DNA of 64,000 nucleotides from Lobosporangium transversale (Eukaryota; Mortierellomycota; Mortierellomycetes; Mortierellales; Mortierellaceae): NCBI RefSeq assembly GCF_002105155.1, contig NW_019029008.1, positions 248,001 to 312,000 of the forward strand, read 5' to 3'. Shown piece by piece: positions 51,401 to 64,000 of this stretch (position 1 is its first letter; each line of letters starts with the position of its first letter). The notes under the pieces were generated by a model. It saw only the letters and a program-made list of their open reading frames with translations, ran no database searches and was not told where the DNA came from. The position numbers and the translations under genes were made by a program.

Positions 51401-53065
51401 GGCTTATTATTTTCTTGTAGCCTTCTGAATGAGTGTATGAAAGAGAAAGGTGTGACAAGTTACTTCATGGAAGGATCTCAAGATGTGACAACAAAGTTGT
51501 AACGCAATGTGAAAGCACTCAAGATTAATTGCGCAATGAAAGAGGAGGGAGAAGCAAAGGAAATGAGAATGAGAAGAGGCACATAAGCATGGCTACTGTG
51601 GCTATTATTAATAGATAGAGCCGTTGTGCAACTGCAAAGTTTAAACGGTCCCATATTTAAATCATGGCGCATTTTCCATTACCGAATATGAGTTATGAAA
51701 GTCTTTGTCCTTGCTGCACCTGTCTTCCAAGCCCATCCTTTGTTCCCCTTCACTCTGATATCACATATTTTCTCTCAAGAATATAGGGAGTACCGATATT
51801 CATCGACACCTTCTGGACTGGTTCACTAAGTGTGTTGGAGGCTAGTCTGGCTCTTTCCTCCAGAAACAAAGCTTGCTTTCCCGAATTCATAGAGCGTAAG
51901 CGAAAAAGCAGTAAACGCTACAGCCATTTGCTATAGACGTAGACGTGATACTACTTTCCGGATACTCCACTGCATCGATGCCACTGCTCTTTTTTCCTGC
52001 GTTCAAGGACGTGAGCCTTGTCGAAAACGCGCTTGATCGCAAACTGCGATAATCCTTATGTCTGAATTGGTTGATGTTACTCTAATGGACCACATACCAC
52101 CCCAATGCAAAGAAGAAAGTACACTTATCCATCCACACTCCAAAAGTATTATACTGAAGATCAAACCTTGGGGAAGGCTCAACTATCATGCACACCCCAG
52201 GCTCCAAGACATCAAGCCCCAACCCTACCAATTATTAGTATAAATAGTCCACTACGTTAAAACTAAATAAAGCGTCCTTTGACCCCAATTCCACTTAGAC
52301 ACGCCTTTGATCCTGTAAGTTGCCTTGTTAGCACTCATTTTCTCTTCATAACTCAGCCAAAACAGTGCTTTACCAGGATTTATAATAAGATGGCGCGTAT
52401 TCTTTCTGCTAGTCCCCACCTAACACCGAACGCCAGTCTGATCCATCGCTATCCATTCACTGTTGTGTGAGAGGCATAGGGAAAAAATAAAATAAGATAA
52501 AGACAGACTCCAACTAGTACACGAAGAGTATCAGGATAGAAGAACTTTGTGCCGTAGAGGCTAGTACTAAGCGCGGTCACGGTGCGGCGACCAGCCCGGC
52601 CACCGTAGTCTGAGTAGGCCAGAGTGAAGTGCGAGATTCGCACAGCAACGCACAATGGTTGAACTAGAATCAAGTAGGGCTGCTTGATCGGTCAATAAGA
52701 AATTAGTAGACCGTCTAATAGAAGGAATGATGTGTGAATCAATATATGCCAATATATACATGGATTTGGTGGCGCGAATATGACAACTAAATGTCTTAGT
52801 TTGCACAGTCACGGATTTTTTCCTTTCGCCCACAGAAATGTTGTCAGAATGCATTGATGCAAAAACACTCACAGACCTCGTTTTTCCCATTCTTCCTTTC
52901 TTTCTTCCTTTTTCACTCCTTTGACTTTCTTTTCCTTTACCCGATTTTATGATCCATATCGCTTTCCCTTACCACCCAAGCGCTAGCAACGCTCTTTTAT
53001 TGTTTCATCCAATCAACTCTTGAGCGACTTTATTACTTTTGCTTGAATCCTTCCATTCCAACAAT
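51401..53065. other. 1.7 kb divergent spacer, no gene supported
   Basis: Lies between start codons of the CorA gene (-) and the RING gene (+). Frames at 52058-52243 and 52279-52470 (+) and 52567-52890 (-) lack domains. A pyrimidine-rich leader (52898-52950) precedes the RING gene. Confidence 0.5.
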
Positions 53066-56000
53066 ATGTTGGTCGTGTCTGCGCACATGCCCTTCTCCGA
53101 GGTTTACTCCACAGTTTCGCGCTGGGCCCTATTCTTCTCCATTATCTTTCCTCCAGTACATGCTCTCGGGCTTGAGACTTCCGCCTCCTCCCCGAGTCCC
53201 AACCACGATTGTCCCCACTATCACCATAAAATAGGCCTCCATCGCTTCAGCTCTGCGTATTCGTTGATAGTCTATCTTGACCCGACTCATGCCTCTTGCT
53301 TACCTTTGTCAGCTGCATTCCCCTATGTATTGAATGAAGACCGAGACAAGCAATTGTTACCATTGCGGACGCGTTCCTCTAGTGTTATTGAAAATGTTGT
53401 TAGTCAATCTTTGATTAGCTCTCCGTCACGACGCAAGAAAACTATCAATCGTTGCCAACGTCTCCCATGTAAGGAGTCAGTCGCATCACACCCATCATCA
53501 GCACAACTACAGCATTATCACCAACGACATCATTGTTACTGCCAGAGACAGAGAAAGGAAAACGGAAGAGAGACAGAGGAAATGAATAGGGATCAGGCTC
53601 CGACTGCTACGCATCAGCATCAACCTAAGGACAAAAAAGAGCATTTTCCAATTTCGGCTAATTTTTCTCCTAATTGTCACTGGGATACGAACTCAGCCCA
53701 GGATCAACATCAAAAGTACTGCATTAGTGTGCTCACAGATACATCAACAGATATGATCACAACCCCAGTTTATAGTCGAGAGCACCCTCATCAGAAGAGA
53801 AAGATGTCTGACAATAATATCAGAAGAATCAATGTGAGGATGGAGCAGGGTAAACTAACAATGACTAGATCCTTCCTCCATCAGTTTCTGAGTCCACCGT
53901 CATTATCTGCTATGAAACCATCTCAGAATCAAAGTCGGCAGCAAGGACGGATGACCTGGCTGGATGTTTTTTTAGACAAGAATCCATCTTTTGTCTCGCC
54001 TCAGCAAGAACGTACGGTGAATCCAGCACAGAGCTCGAAGCATGTTACTCGATATTGTCAAGATGAAGAAAATGGCCGTAGGGTTGATTCAGATATTTTC
54101 CGGCAGGACCGTCCATTCAGTTCAAGTCATAATGCTTTTCCACTCGTTGTAAGTGATGCCATCTTGCATGAATACACATTTCCCTCCCCCCTCTCGTGAC
54201 TAGGTGTCTCTTTTCCTTGTATCTAGTAATAGTGTAAAATACATTAATTGGTGGGATCAAAGGAGATCTTTCTTCTCATAAGGGCTTACCAAACAAGACA
54301 CGCACACAAAGGGGGATATTGGAAGAGAAGCCGGTATCCTTCCAATTACTTCGGATTTGAACATTCTCCCATCCTTCTTTCATTCTTAAACCTCCTAGCC
54401 CTCTTATGTTTTGAAGGAGTCACGTTCACTTTTTTTTTTTTACTGTCTTGGAAACCAGATTGCAGATTTTTTTTTGTCATGCGCAGATTGTTGCACAAAA
54501 GCGCAGTGGTAATTCCCCACAAGTAAACAAAAAAATTTCCGGAGTTATTTTTTATTGCGCCTTTTTTTTATTTTTTTAATTTTTTGTGAGCAGTTGTGCT
54601 GGTGATATGACGTTATTAACTGACGATCAAAGATACAGCACAGAACCCGTTGCAATTGATGGCTAAAAAAAGAAAAAAACTTATTTTGATTAGGGTACCT
54701 CTCTTCAATCATGTCCCCAGCATTCAGATTCAAAGCGACGGATAGAGCGAAGGGATAGTGCTCATTATAAAGACTGGGACTCAGAGGTTCTGGTTTCTTC
54801 AGTGCCTTTGATCAATACTTTCAACCGAGTACTTGTCCAACTAGGCTTACGTCCAACTGCTGGAACAGAGTCGAATCTACTTCATGGGTCAGCCAACAAG
54901 GTTATTAGTTCGTTACCTTCATGGCGTGTTCAACCTCATGCGGATCGCATGGCTCCAGAAGCCGTGTCGGTCAAGGATGGTCAGAAAGAAGCGAAAGGAA
55001 TGGCCTCGACACCGTTTTCGCCTCTTTATACTTCATCACTCTTGAAGCAACAAAAAGCCATCTTCACTACCACTGCTACCAGAACCACGAAACACTCTGA
55101 GAATGTCAAAATGGATGCTGAAGCAAAAAGAGAAATGAAAGGCGAAGGTCCAGAAGTAAAAGCAGGTACAGAAGATACCTGTGAACCCGATGGGCCCACG
55201 ATGTTTACTGTACCCACACAAGGACCAAATCTGCTCCTCAATAAGCAGATCACTATGGATCGTGTGTTTGTTCATTGTAAAAGTAGTGGTACCGACAATA
55301 GTAACGGCAATGGTATCCAGACTTACACTCGGCGTGTTGTGCGGCGAATTTCTTCCTTTTCGCCTTCAAAGTTTGCACAGGATGCCACGATCTTGGCCCA
55401 AGATGACAGTATGGCAGGAAAACTGGCCATGGTGGTGATGAGCACTGTCTGTGGAGTAGGTGTTGGGATGTTTGGTGCTCTGCTTTTTGTAGTAGCGCTC
55501 AAAGTTCGACTCTTTCAGGTCCGTCGACGTGAAAGACAGCAAAGAGATAACGGAGGGGAGCTTAATGCGCATGCGGCAGCAGCAGAACAGCAGCAGCAAT
55601 TGATGCATGGGTATGGATACAAACGTGTTATTCCAAAAGGCTTCCTTGATAGCCTTGGTATCCAGACTGTCCTCCACACCTCGACTACCACAATGACGAC
55701 CACCACCCTTGTGTCCCAGCTAGAAATAAGAAATGCGAAGTTTGTGAAGGCCAAACTGGGATTTGCAGAGAACGTGATTGAGATGGAGGAAGGCTTTGAG
55801 GATATGGTGACGCGCCACAATGCGCGACGAGAGCGAATGAGGACTCGGACAAACCATCTTTTCGTCCAAGAGGAAGGAGGTGCGTCGACTATTAGCACCA
55901 CTTCACTCATGCCCACCTCGGTATCGTCTGCGATATCTCTATCGGTTTTACATCCAACCGATGATCTGACCAGCAGCAGCGGTACAAGTAGTGGCGCCAA

Positions 56001-56313
56001 CAATATTGCGTCTTCTACCATGTTTAATGAGGATAAAGATCGGATACATGACATAGGCAAATCGCATGATGATGAAGGAGAAGGAGGTGGAGAAGGCATT
56101 GATGTCAAAGAGAAAAGTAAGCTTCCATTTGCGAATGCAAATGCACAGACAATGTGTTCGATCTGCTTGGGGGATTATGAAGTTGGAGATCAAGTGCGAA
56201 CACTGCCATGCTACCATCGGTACCACGTGGCATGCATTGATCCATGGTTGTTACAGGTTGCATCACTATGTCCTATCTGCAAGCAAGATCTGTGGCCTGG
56301 ACATTCGTCCTAG
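53066..56313 (+). CDS. membrane-anchored RING-H2 ubiquitin ligase
   Basis: Exons 53066-54148 and 54694-56313 joined by a 545-nt intron (GTT|GTAAGT...GATTAG|GGT); 900 residues. The start MLVVSAHMPF is followed by a hydrophobic stretch (WALFFSIIFPPVHALG) that looks like a signal peptide or anchor. A long Ser/Gln/His-rich region follows, then a clear membrane helix near 603-634 (MVVMSTVCGVGVGMFGALLF). The C-terminal RING-H2 spans about 849-892 (CSICLGDYEVG...CYHRYHVACIDPWL...CPICK), with C3H2C3 spacing and the conserved Trp after the Pro of DPW. This layout fits endomembrane E3 ligases. Exon joining rests on phase and splice signals only; if wrong, the second exon would still encode the ligase. 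Confidence 0.75.
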
Positions 56314-57119
56314 TAAACTGCTTTGAGCTAGCTGTAGTTTTTGCAGTGATGTCCAACATTACTTATCACATCCATCCATTTGATGCATCTGGTGCATTTG
56401 ATGGAGAATTTTTTTTATATTTTATTTCCGACTGCTCAGATGAGTTCATGAAGCTGAAATATGAACCATGTACCAGTAAAAAAAGCCAATCAAAAACCTT
56501 TGACTGGTATGTGGAGCAAAAACACACGAGTGCATATTTTTATTCATACCTTAATTTTATCTACTAGTCAATATCGATCTCCTTGCGTTTCTGTTGGTTC
56601 AATCAGAATTCTGCGCTTTTTTTTTTTAGGATTCACTTCCATCTTTCTCCCCCTGTCCTTCATCGTCCGCCTGCCATTCTCTTCCATCTCATCTGCTCCT
56701 TTTTCTTCTGCCTTCAACTTCTTTAAACATATTTATAGCGCAAGCCAACCTTGTTGCATACAACTCCATTCAGGGCTCTTTTTTTATTTATTTATTTCAT
56801 TCCTCTTTGCATTCCATCCCCATCCTTTCCAAAGGCAATCAAACTTTTTTTTTTTTGTTTTTTTCTCGTAACTTTGACTTCAATCTCATCCCACCTTTTA
56901 TCCCACCCTTTATCACATCCTTCGCTGCCATTTCACTCTCTATCTGTCATTATTAATTCTTGAGGTCAAGAAGCAGACCATTGCCACTTTATCTTACTAC
57001 TTCAACAACAAAAGCAACAGCAACGGACTTCAGTAGCAGCAGCAGTAGAGGCGGGCATCAATACTAATAACAAATAATTACAATAATAATAATATAATAA
57101 TAATTAAAGTCCTCGAATC
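56314..57119. other. intergenic, leader of the Mso1-like gene
   Basis: Pyrimidine-rich from about 56630 to 56950 with T runs, then CAACAACAAAAGCAAC and AATAAT-rich sequence just before the ATG at 57120. The short frames here are low complexity. Confidence 0.5.
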
Positions 57120-59059
57120 ATGCCTTTAAACGACTACCGTGTCTCCACCATTGTGATCCTTTGCAAGGACTGTGGTAATGATGTCGGAAACTATCCTGGT
57201 CTTCACAAATGTCCTCCTCCACCTGCCATGCCTGCCATGCCTGCCATCCCCTCCAAATACCAACAGCAATCATCCCCAACATCACCGTCATCACCATCAG
57301 GTCTGAACGGAAGAGGAACAGGAGGAGGAGCCAATAGTAATTCATATGGCTCTTATGGTAGTGGAACCAAAACCCCTACTTCATTTCAAGAAAGGATGAA
57401 CGGATCCTCAGCACGGACACCGACAGCATCTTCTTTTCAAGAACGGATGCGGGAACGAGATCGAGAAAAGCAACAACGTGAACGTGAAGAACGAGAGGCT
57501 GCTGCAAGGGCTGTTCGTGAAGGTAAATCAATTCAGACTGTCATTCAAGAAGTTTGATGTTGCACTTACTTTTGATTGGATTTTAGCTTAGCCTTTTTTT
57601 TTTTTTGTTTCATTGTCTTATAATTAACAGATACCCGGGCAGAATCAGGTGGATCATCAACAGCTGCCCCAGCACCAGCGTCGGGAGCAGGGTCGACATT
57701 ATGGAGTAGATTAAAAGCTGCCAAGGAGGTCATCAATGCCACCATCACTGGAGAGGAGAAATGGCCAGGTACGTATATATTTTTATATATTTTTATATTT
57801 ATAGATGTATATTATATTTGATTGTTTTCAAGGAAGAGAAAGGGGTTGTAGAGCAAAAAAAAAAAAAAAAAAAAAAAAAGGGCATGGGAATGATAGAGAA
57901 TTTACAGTCTTTGAAACATCCAACTGATAAAGCTTGGTGAAAGGAGTGTTGAATGTTATTTAACAAAATGGAGAGCTTAAACACCACCATCTAACACTCA
58001 CTCGTTCTTTCTCTCTCTTTCTATTTAAACTTGTATTTTGCAGAATCTGATGATTCGGATTATGAAGGTGAAACGCACGTGCATCGTGTGATACGCGAAT
58101 ATGCTGACAAAAAAGAGGAGGCAGAGCTTGCAGCCAAGATTGCAGAACTGGAGATGATGCCTGTTGATGAGATACCAGCTTCAGCCACGAAATCAGGCGG
58201 AAGAAATGAGTATCGCCGAAAGGATGCAGCGCCTTCAACAATGTCATCCACATCTTCATCCTCAAATGAACGTGACGATTATTATGGTCGGTCACTTCGA
58301 GCTAGAGGCGAGGCTCAGGATGAGAGATCTAGGTCACCATATGCAAGTAAAAGCTCAGGAGGGGGTCCATCTTCTTCGTTAGATAGTCGATACAAGACCA
58401 CAAGTGATGCAAGTCGAGACGATGCATTAAGTCGGCTGGAGGGCAAATCTCAAGGCGATAAACTAGCAACTCAGGTCAGTCACCTTGGAAGCACCACTCC
58501 TAGAGGAAGGGCCAACTCTCCAAATGTTGGATATCGATCACAAGATCCAGCACCTTCATCACCAACTTCCCCTAATAGCAACAATAATAACGGTTATGGT
58601 CAAGCTGGGCATTACAACAGCCATTCGGCTTCTTCATCACCATCACCTTCACAACGGCGATACGATTCACCATCCCCTGCACCTCCATCAACATCATCAT
58701 CCCGACCACGGTATCAAGGACAGGCCCCTGTCTCACCATCGTATGGAAATACTAACTATCGTCAGCCACAGCCCGGTCCACCTCCAGCGTCTAGAGGGGA
58801 TGCCTATGCAGGAAGTCGCCCTCGTGGACCGGATCCATCATACGGTGGAAGCGGAGGAAACTATGGAAGACCAGATTATGACCGGAAGCCGGCCTACCCA
58901 CCGAATGGTGGCTATAGTGGTGGAGGTGGTGGAAATAATATGGGTGCATATGGACAAAGACAACAGCAACAACATTATCAACAGCAATACCCTCAACAAC
59001 AGTATCAACACCCACAGCCGCGTCATCCTTATGGTGGCTCGCAGGGCAATTACTTTTAA
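57120..59059 (+). CDS. Mso1-like Sec1-binding protein with Pro/Gly/Gln-rich tail
   Basis: Exons 57120-57522, 57631-57768 and 58044-59059; 518 residues. The central part reads LWSRLKAAKEVINATITGEE, then after a join SDDSDYEGETHVHRVIREY. That matches the Sec1-binding segment of yeast Mso1, which helps Sec1/SNARE assembly in exocytosis. The N-terminus (STIVILCKDCGNDVGNYPGLHKC) has four Cys and one His that could bind a metal, which I do not know from yeast Mso1. Repeats of PAM and the phrase SFQERM (twice) follow, then a charged helix. The last 250 residues are Ser/Pro/Tyr/Gly/Gln-rich and likely disordered. Function is inferred from the short core only. Confidence 0.65.
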
Positions 59060-59126
59060 TAAACTTTCTGAACATACTATAACCAGTTTTCTTTTTAAGC
59101 TATTTGTTTTATAAAATTTTGTACAT

Positions 59127-59157
<31 letters not shown>

Positions 59158-59170
59158 CTTAGTGTTGGGT
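59060..59170. terminator. short convergent 3' spacer with poly-T
   Basis: Only about 110 bp separate the stop codons of the Mso1-like (+) and Myb (-) genes. A poly-T run of about 29 bases (59130-59158) lies between them, reading as poly-A downstream of the Myb gene. Confidence 0.4.
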
Positions 59171-59229
59171 TTAGTGTCCAGAGGGTCTCTGTTGCTGCTG
59201 CGAGTAGTGTTGATGATGTTGATGGTGCT

Positions 59230-59260
<31 letters not shown>

Positions 59261-62200
59261 ATGCTGCTGCAGACCCTGAGATGGTGGTACAATAGATGAA
59301 ATAGGGCCAGTTGGGATACTTCCAACAGGTGAGGAAGGTGGACCTGGGGATGTCGGTGACGACCCTGACGATGTTGATGATGCTTGGGCATTTTGCTTGG
59401 CCATCATGAGCAATGCTGAAGTGGGAATAAATCCTGTTGGGGACGAAATCGTTGGAGACAGTAATGGTGGAGCCATGGATGATGATCCGAACGTCGAGAT
59501 GATCGGCTTGGGTGCTCCAGAAAGGGGTCCAGCCCCACTTCCTATCAATCCACCTACATTATTGGCACCAGGACTTCCTGCATTACCACCTATAACTCCT
59601 CTCGCTGTACTGCTGACAATATTCGCATAAGAATCAGCTCCACTGTCATCTATCCTTGATTTGTCATTGGAGCTCATGAACATGGGTCCTGTGATCCGAT
59701 TAAGCTCCTCTTGTTCTTTCGGTGTCAATATTTGTTGTTTTTGCTTTTGCAACAACACCTGAACACGCGTTTGTTGTTGACTTTGTTGACTTTGTTGCTG
59801 TTGCTGATGCTGCTGTTGTTGTTGTCGATTCCTCTCTCTGTGATGCTCCATCAATATGGCAGATGATGGCTGTTTTGATGGTGTATTGCCTGTTATAGAA
59901 GACGATGGTGACACTAAGCCTGATGATGCTGGAGTCACAGTCATTCCAGAGACTGGAGTGGTTAAAGGTGAAGGACTGGACCCTGGGATGGAGCCAGGAG
60001 TTGTCTGCATCTGTATCCTTTGTGAAGTCCCTTGCTGAGCCATAGGTCCATGATGGGATGATGATGGTGATCCCGGCATAACTGCGGATCCTTGCGGATT
60101 GTAACCAGAAAGTCTCTGATTTGTATAGATATTCGGAGGACTATAATGCTGTGATGACGGCTGCGGAGGTTGCTGCTGTGCTTGCGACTGTTGCTGAGAT
60201 GAAGGCTGCTGACTTTGTTGATGATGAGAGGTGTAAGATATTGGTGCGGAAGAGAAGTTGTGATTTTGTGACGCCACTGGTGACCGATAGCCTTGCTGTT
60301 GTTGTTGTTGCTGAGGATGATGGGCTGTGGTTGCTGCAGGGACTGAAGCAGCTGATGCTGGTGCACTTGTGCCAGACGAAGGGCTTATTGGAGACCCTAC
60401 AGATATGGAGGATCCCTGTCGATGGTGTGTCATAGACTGATTACCAGAAGACGGCTGTCGATAATGGCTAGATTGTTGCATATGCGGCGACTGATGCTGC
60501 TGACGTTGCTGTGATGGGTACGATTGAGGGTTGTTTCCATGAGTGCCCAGCCCTGTTGTCTTGTTCATAATAGATCCAGAGGCACCAGGTGAAGCTTTGT
60601 TGCCGAGCCCACCACCACCACTGCTACTGTTATTATTGACGCTGATAGTGCTGCTGGAATCGTTCGTGCCATTCGTAGTCTGATCGTAAGATCGTGATGT
60701 CATAGCCATTCTTCCTGATGATTGAGTTGAATAGTCGGATGTGTGCATTTGCTGTTGTTGATGCTGGTGCAATGAATGATGGTGCCGCTGGGATAGAGTT
60801 TGTGAAGAAGGTTGTGATGGAGGTTGTGGTGACAAACCATGACTTAGCGAACGCTGCTGCTGGGGTTGTTGCGATTGTTGAGCTTGTTGCTGTTGCTGCT
60901 GCTGTTCGTGATTTTGAACCGCGGAGCGATAGTCTTTAGAAACACCCTGTGCATGTGGACTTGAATTGATAGACTATTAATAAAACAAAGTGACATTTGT
61001 GATTAGCTGATTTTACAAGCACAAAATGTGTTATCCACCATCTTTTACCAAAACCTATGAACTTACAGGCTTCGGCCAATACGCAGCCGCATCGCTCGAG
61101 GGAGCTTTAACTTGATGTACTGACGACTGTTGCTCGTGCGGATGAGAGGTTTGTGATGGATGTTGGTGTTGCTGATTATGATGTACATGCTGTGGCTGTG
61201 GTGGTGGTTGTGTTTGGGGTTGTTGAGGTTGTTGAGACTGGGGGGACTGTTGAGGCTGGGGCTGTTGAGGCTGCTGTTGATCCCTAGGAGATTGGTGTTG
61301 TGATTGCTGATGGCTTTGAGAAGGAGGCTGTGCCTTGGGGCTAGATGCTCGTTCATCACTGACGATCGTATCCTGTTGGCGTGCTGGGACAGATGCAAGC
61401 TGTTGGTACTGACTACCTCCAGAAGTTACTGCGGGGCTATCTTGGATAGGCTTATCGCTGCTAGAACTAGAATTTTGAGTCGATATCTGTCCAGCATCAG
61501 TCTTGGCTCTGCTCTCTACAGTGGTTGGCGACGAAGTAGCACCTCGCCCTTGGGCCTCTTTAGCAGGCTTTTTTGGCTCCATATCTTTTGAACCAGCCTT
61601 TGACCCATCTAAACTATTGCTTGACGTACGTCCACCTGTATTTGCAAGGCTTGCTGGATGAGATCCCGCAGTCATCATGATTTTGGTCTTAACGCTCTTG
61701 GCACGTACGCGATTATAACACTGATACCAAGTTCTGGTTTCAACCATCTTTGCGATTTGCTGCCATGAGTTTCCAAATGTGTGATAAGCCTCCACAAGCT
61801 TCTCATCCTCTTCAGCTGTCCACGGTTGTCGATTAATGCGTGGATCCAAATCTGTCTGCCATTTCTGCATACACTGCTTAGCATTTCGCCCAGGTACTTT
61901 CATAGCAACAGCATGCCAATTTTCGCTTGAAAGGTCTCGAACAGCCTCCAAAAGAATTTCTTCTTCTTGACTAGTCCAGGTTCCCTTCTTAAGTTTGTCC
62001 TCGGATTTGTCAGTATAAAGAGGTCCGCCAGACCCCACATGAGGACTCTGAGAACCACTTGAACCAGTAGCCTGGATGGGTGTTGCCTGTATATTCTTAG
62101 ACTTTCTACCCATAACCTGTGTATTGATGGCTCCGGGTTTCTGGCTTTGTCCTTTGGATCCTGCGTCTCCCTCAACTCCAGAAGTTTGGCTTTCTGAATT

Positions 62201-63631
62201 GGGCCTAATGCTGCGTTGACTGGGGGCTCCAGGTTGACCACTGTTCTCATTGTCACCTTGTTCTGATGGAGGGATCCATCCATGCAAAGGTTTAGGCCGA
62301 TCAAACCCAGCGCTGTCTCCTGATGACGATTGGCCTAGCGTTGATGAGAGCGGCTTTCCAGACTGTACTAGTGTGATCTTGAAAGGGCGACCACGCACGA
62401 TCACACTACTTCCAGATTCTGTGCCATCTTTTTCTTTAGATGTCTCTCCGGATGCTAATCGTTGTTCCTCAGCCTCACGTTGAAGGCGAAGTTTGTTGGC
62501 CTGCTTAAGTTTCTTCCGAGCGAGACGACGTTCTATCCGAGATAATTTCCGTTGCTGGTCATCATCATCGCCATCATTATCACCGTCCTTAATTCTATGC
62601 CTTGGCTCTGCTTCCCTGCTCGCTGTGGGCGATTCAGGCTCCATAGAATACCGTCCTGCGGTATCCCCGCTTGGCAGTGAAGGTGAGTCAATATCATGTC
62701 GAGATCTCTTCAAGAGTCGCCCATCATGCATGCTGCCGGGTAACCTTTGAGGGGAAGATTCTAAATCCCGTGAGCTTCTACGCTTACTAGATTTTGTCCC
62801 ATGGCGATAGCTTCGATAATGCCGTTCACGATCCCGGGAACGTCGTTGCTCTGAAAATACTCCGCTTTCTGCTGGATACTGTGCAGGTAAGGGATGCTCA
62901 TATGGATAGGGGTAAGGATAGTAATAATGATGTGGGAGATGCGAGGAAGGTGTAGGATCCCAAGGCTTCTGTCGTTGGAAAGCAGGGAAAAGAGCGTGTC
63001 TTGCAGGCAATATTTTGAACTTTGGATCGGATTCGTAGGCCTCATCGTCGCTGATATCCAGTGGCGGCTCAAGGTCGACAGCAAACCAAGTATTGTCTTG
63101 ATAAAATGTGAACGCTTTTTTATTCATATCCAGGGCAGACTTCCGAACTTCAAGTTCTAGAGCAAGATGATCGGTAGCGGATGAAAAGGCGAAGAGCACT
63201 TGAGCAGTTTTGAGTGGCGAGAGCGAGACCAGGAACTTGAGCTGCTCATAAAGATCTAACAAATCTTGGTCCAACATGATGTCATCTAATTGTGGGCGAA
63301 AAATTGCACAAGGATGTTTTTGCTGTGATAATTCACTGTCGTCCTCAAAAATATCCTCAATGTCTGATTGTGATGATTTTATTAGCCGCTGTTCATCTGT
63401 TACTCCATTAACCCCGCTCGAATGCTTTATTGAGTCCTTTTGTTCCGTCGTCAAAGCGTTTGGAGATGCAGATTTGAGGTTGATTTTGACGATGGTCGAG
63501 GCAGGATTAGAAGATATCTTTGGCGATGCCATTGGCTGGTCAACGACTTCTGAGGTATCAGGAATGACTAGTTCGCTTACAGGAGCGTCTGATGTAACCT
63601 CCATCATCGCCTGCTGGTCTACGACAGCCAT
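59171..63631 (-). CDS. large Gln-rich protein with two Myb/SANT repeats
   Basis: Exons 63631-61067 and 60973-59171, with a 93-nt intron (CCT|GTAAGT...AATAG|TCT); 1455 residues. Two Myb repeats at roughly 545-650: WTSQEEEILLEAVRDLSSENW...GRNAKQCMQKW and PWTAEEDEKLVEAYHTFGNSW...TRTWYQCYNRV. Each has the spaced Trp residues of c-Myb-type DNA-binding repeats. The N-terminal third includes an acidic stretch and a charged coiled-coil segment (RIERRLARKKLKQANKLRLQ). Everything after the repeats is Gln/Pro/Ser/His-rich, including GTPSKQ and polyQ/polyH runs, like activation or condensate-forming regions. A sequence-specific nuclear regulator is the likely role; the target is unknown. SNAPc-type or REB1-type relatives cannot be told apart here. 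Confidence 0.82.
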
Positions 63632-64000
63632 TCGTCGCTTGTATGTTGTGAAATTACAGAAAATACAGAAATTACAGTGTCCTGAAAGTTATGCCCCCTT
63701 TTCCACCTGCCACTTTAAATATTTTGTCAATATATACTTGTGTCGTATCACTAGGAGGTCACTTCAGAGAGCAAGGTTGCTGAAACTAAAGTGCAAACAG
63801 GCCAAGGAATAGAGAGTTTTAGCCATTAGCATCTTGGGCCACTCTCGAATGATTACGCATCTAAGGAGAAAGCAGGCGTAGTTTGATGCCTCTCCGAACA
63901 ACGAAGAGAATGTCGGTAGGGATGCGACATTTGCATTTTACTACAAAAAATGAATGATGCTTACCGAGAAGGTTGAATAATTGCCTAATAATAAATAATG
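63632..64000. other. upstream region of the Myb gene
   Basis: No gene is supported to the end of the window. A frame at 63276-63812 (+) is antisense to the Myb coding start and is treated as a shadow. Confidence 0.45.

Noticed and set aside
62250-62750. Plus-strand frames inside the Myb gene
   Set aside because: Antisense shadows of a long, well-supported coding exon.

Overview
The window is nuclear DNA from a fungus. Genes are split by many short GT-AG introns. The proteins are typically fungal: a Kre9/Knh1-type wall protein, an Alr1-type CorA transporter, an Mso1-like secretion factor, a PAK kinase and a DUF3684 ATPase. Crinkler (CRN) genes, a gutted Ty3 chromovirus, and long A/T homopolymers in introns and spacers suggest an early-diverging lineage, plausibly Mucoromycota/Mortierellomycota. 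That placement is inference. No rRNA, tRNA or CRISPR array was recognised.

Region 1 (1-12,160) is accessory DNA. Two arms of about 2.9 kb (868-3791 and 7187-10099) form an inverted repeat around a 3.4 kb spacer. Each arm carries one Crinkler gene, and the two are transcribed away from each other. Each predicted protein has a CRN ubiquitin-like header, a P-loop NTPase and a restriction-endonuclease-like C-terminus. The arms look identical from the promoter side to just past the Walker A motif, including a pentanucleotide microsatellite of the same length. They then differ sharply in a 477 bp coding block, where I counted about 37 amino-acid replacements against about 5 silent changes. They become identical again and differ once more at the C-terminus. 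The spacer holds a 0.5 kb MITE-like element. Right of the arms lies a degenerate chromovirus with frameshifts, a stop codon and a lost integrase Asp; it ends against the 3' end of the next gene.

Region 2 (12,175-27,441) has a 12-exon DUF3684/HSP90-like ATPase gene (-), divergent from UVSSA (+, transcription-coupled repair). Then come a Ser/Pro-rich protein, an acidic Asn-rich protein and a GPI-type Kre9-like wall protein (-). About 5 kb of AT-rich, low-complexity DNA follows.

Region 3 (31-43 kb) has a PAK/Ste20 kinase (+), a 3-ketoacyl-CoA thiolase (-), a taspase-1 homologue (+) and an ALDH3 fatty aldehyde dehydrogenase (-) whose last 11-nt exon supplies a peroxisomal ARL tail. Thiolase and ALDH3 both fit fatty-acid oxidation.

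Region 4 (43.9-63.6 kb) has two F-box proteins, an Alr1-type CorA Mg2+ transporter (-), a membrane RING-H2 ubiquitin ligase (+), an Mso1-like Sec1-binding protein (+) and a large Gln-rich two-repeat Myb protein (-).

Exon boundaries were placed by eye from splice signals. Reading-frame phase closes exactly in all the multi-exon models given, but none has transcript support.
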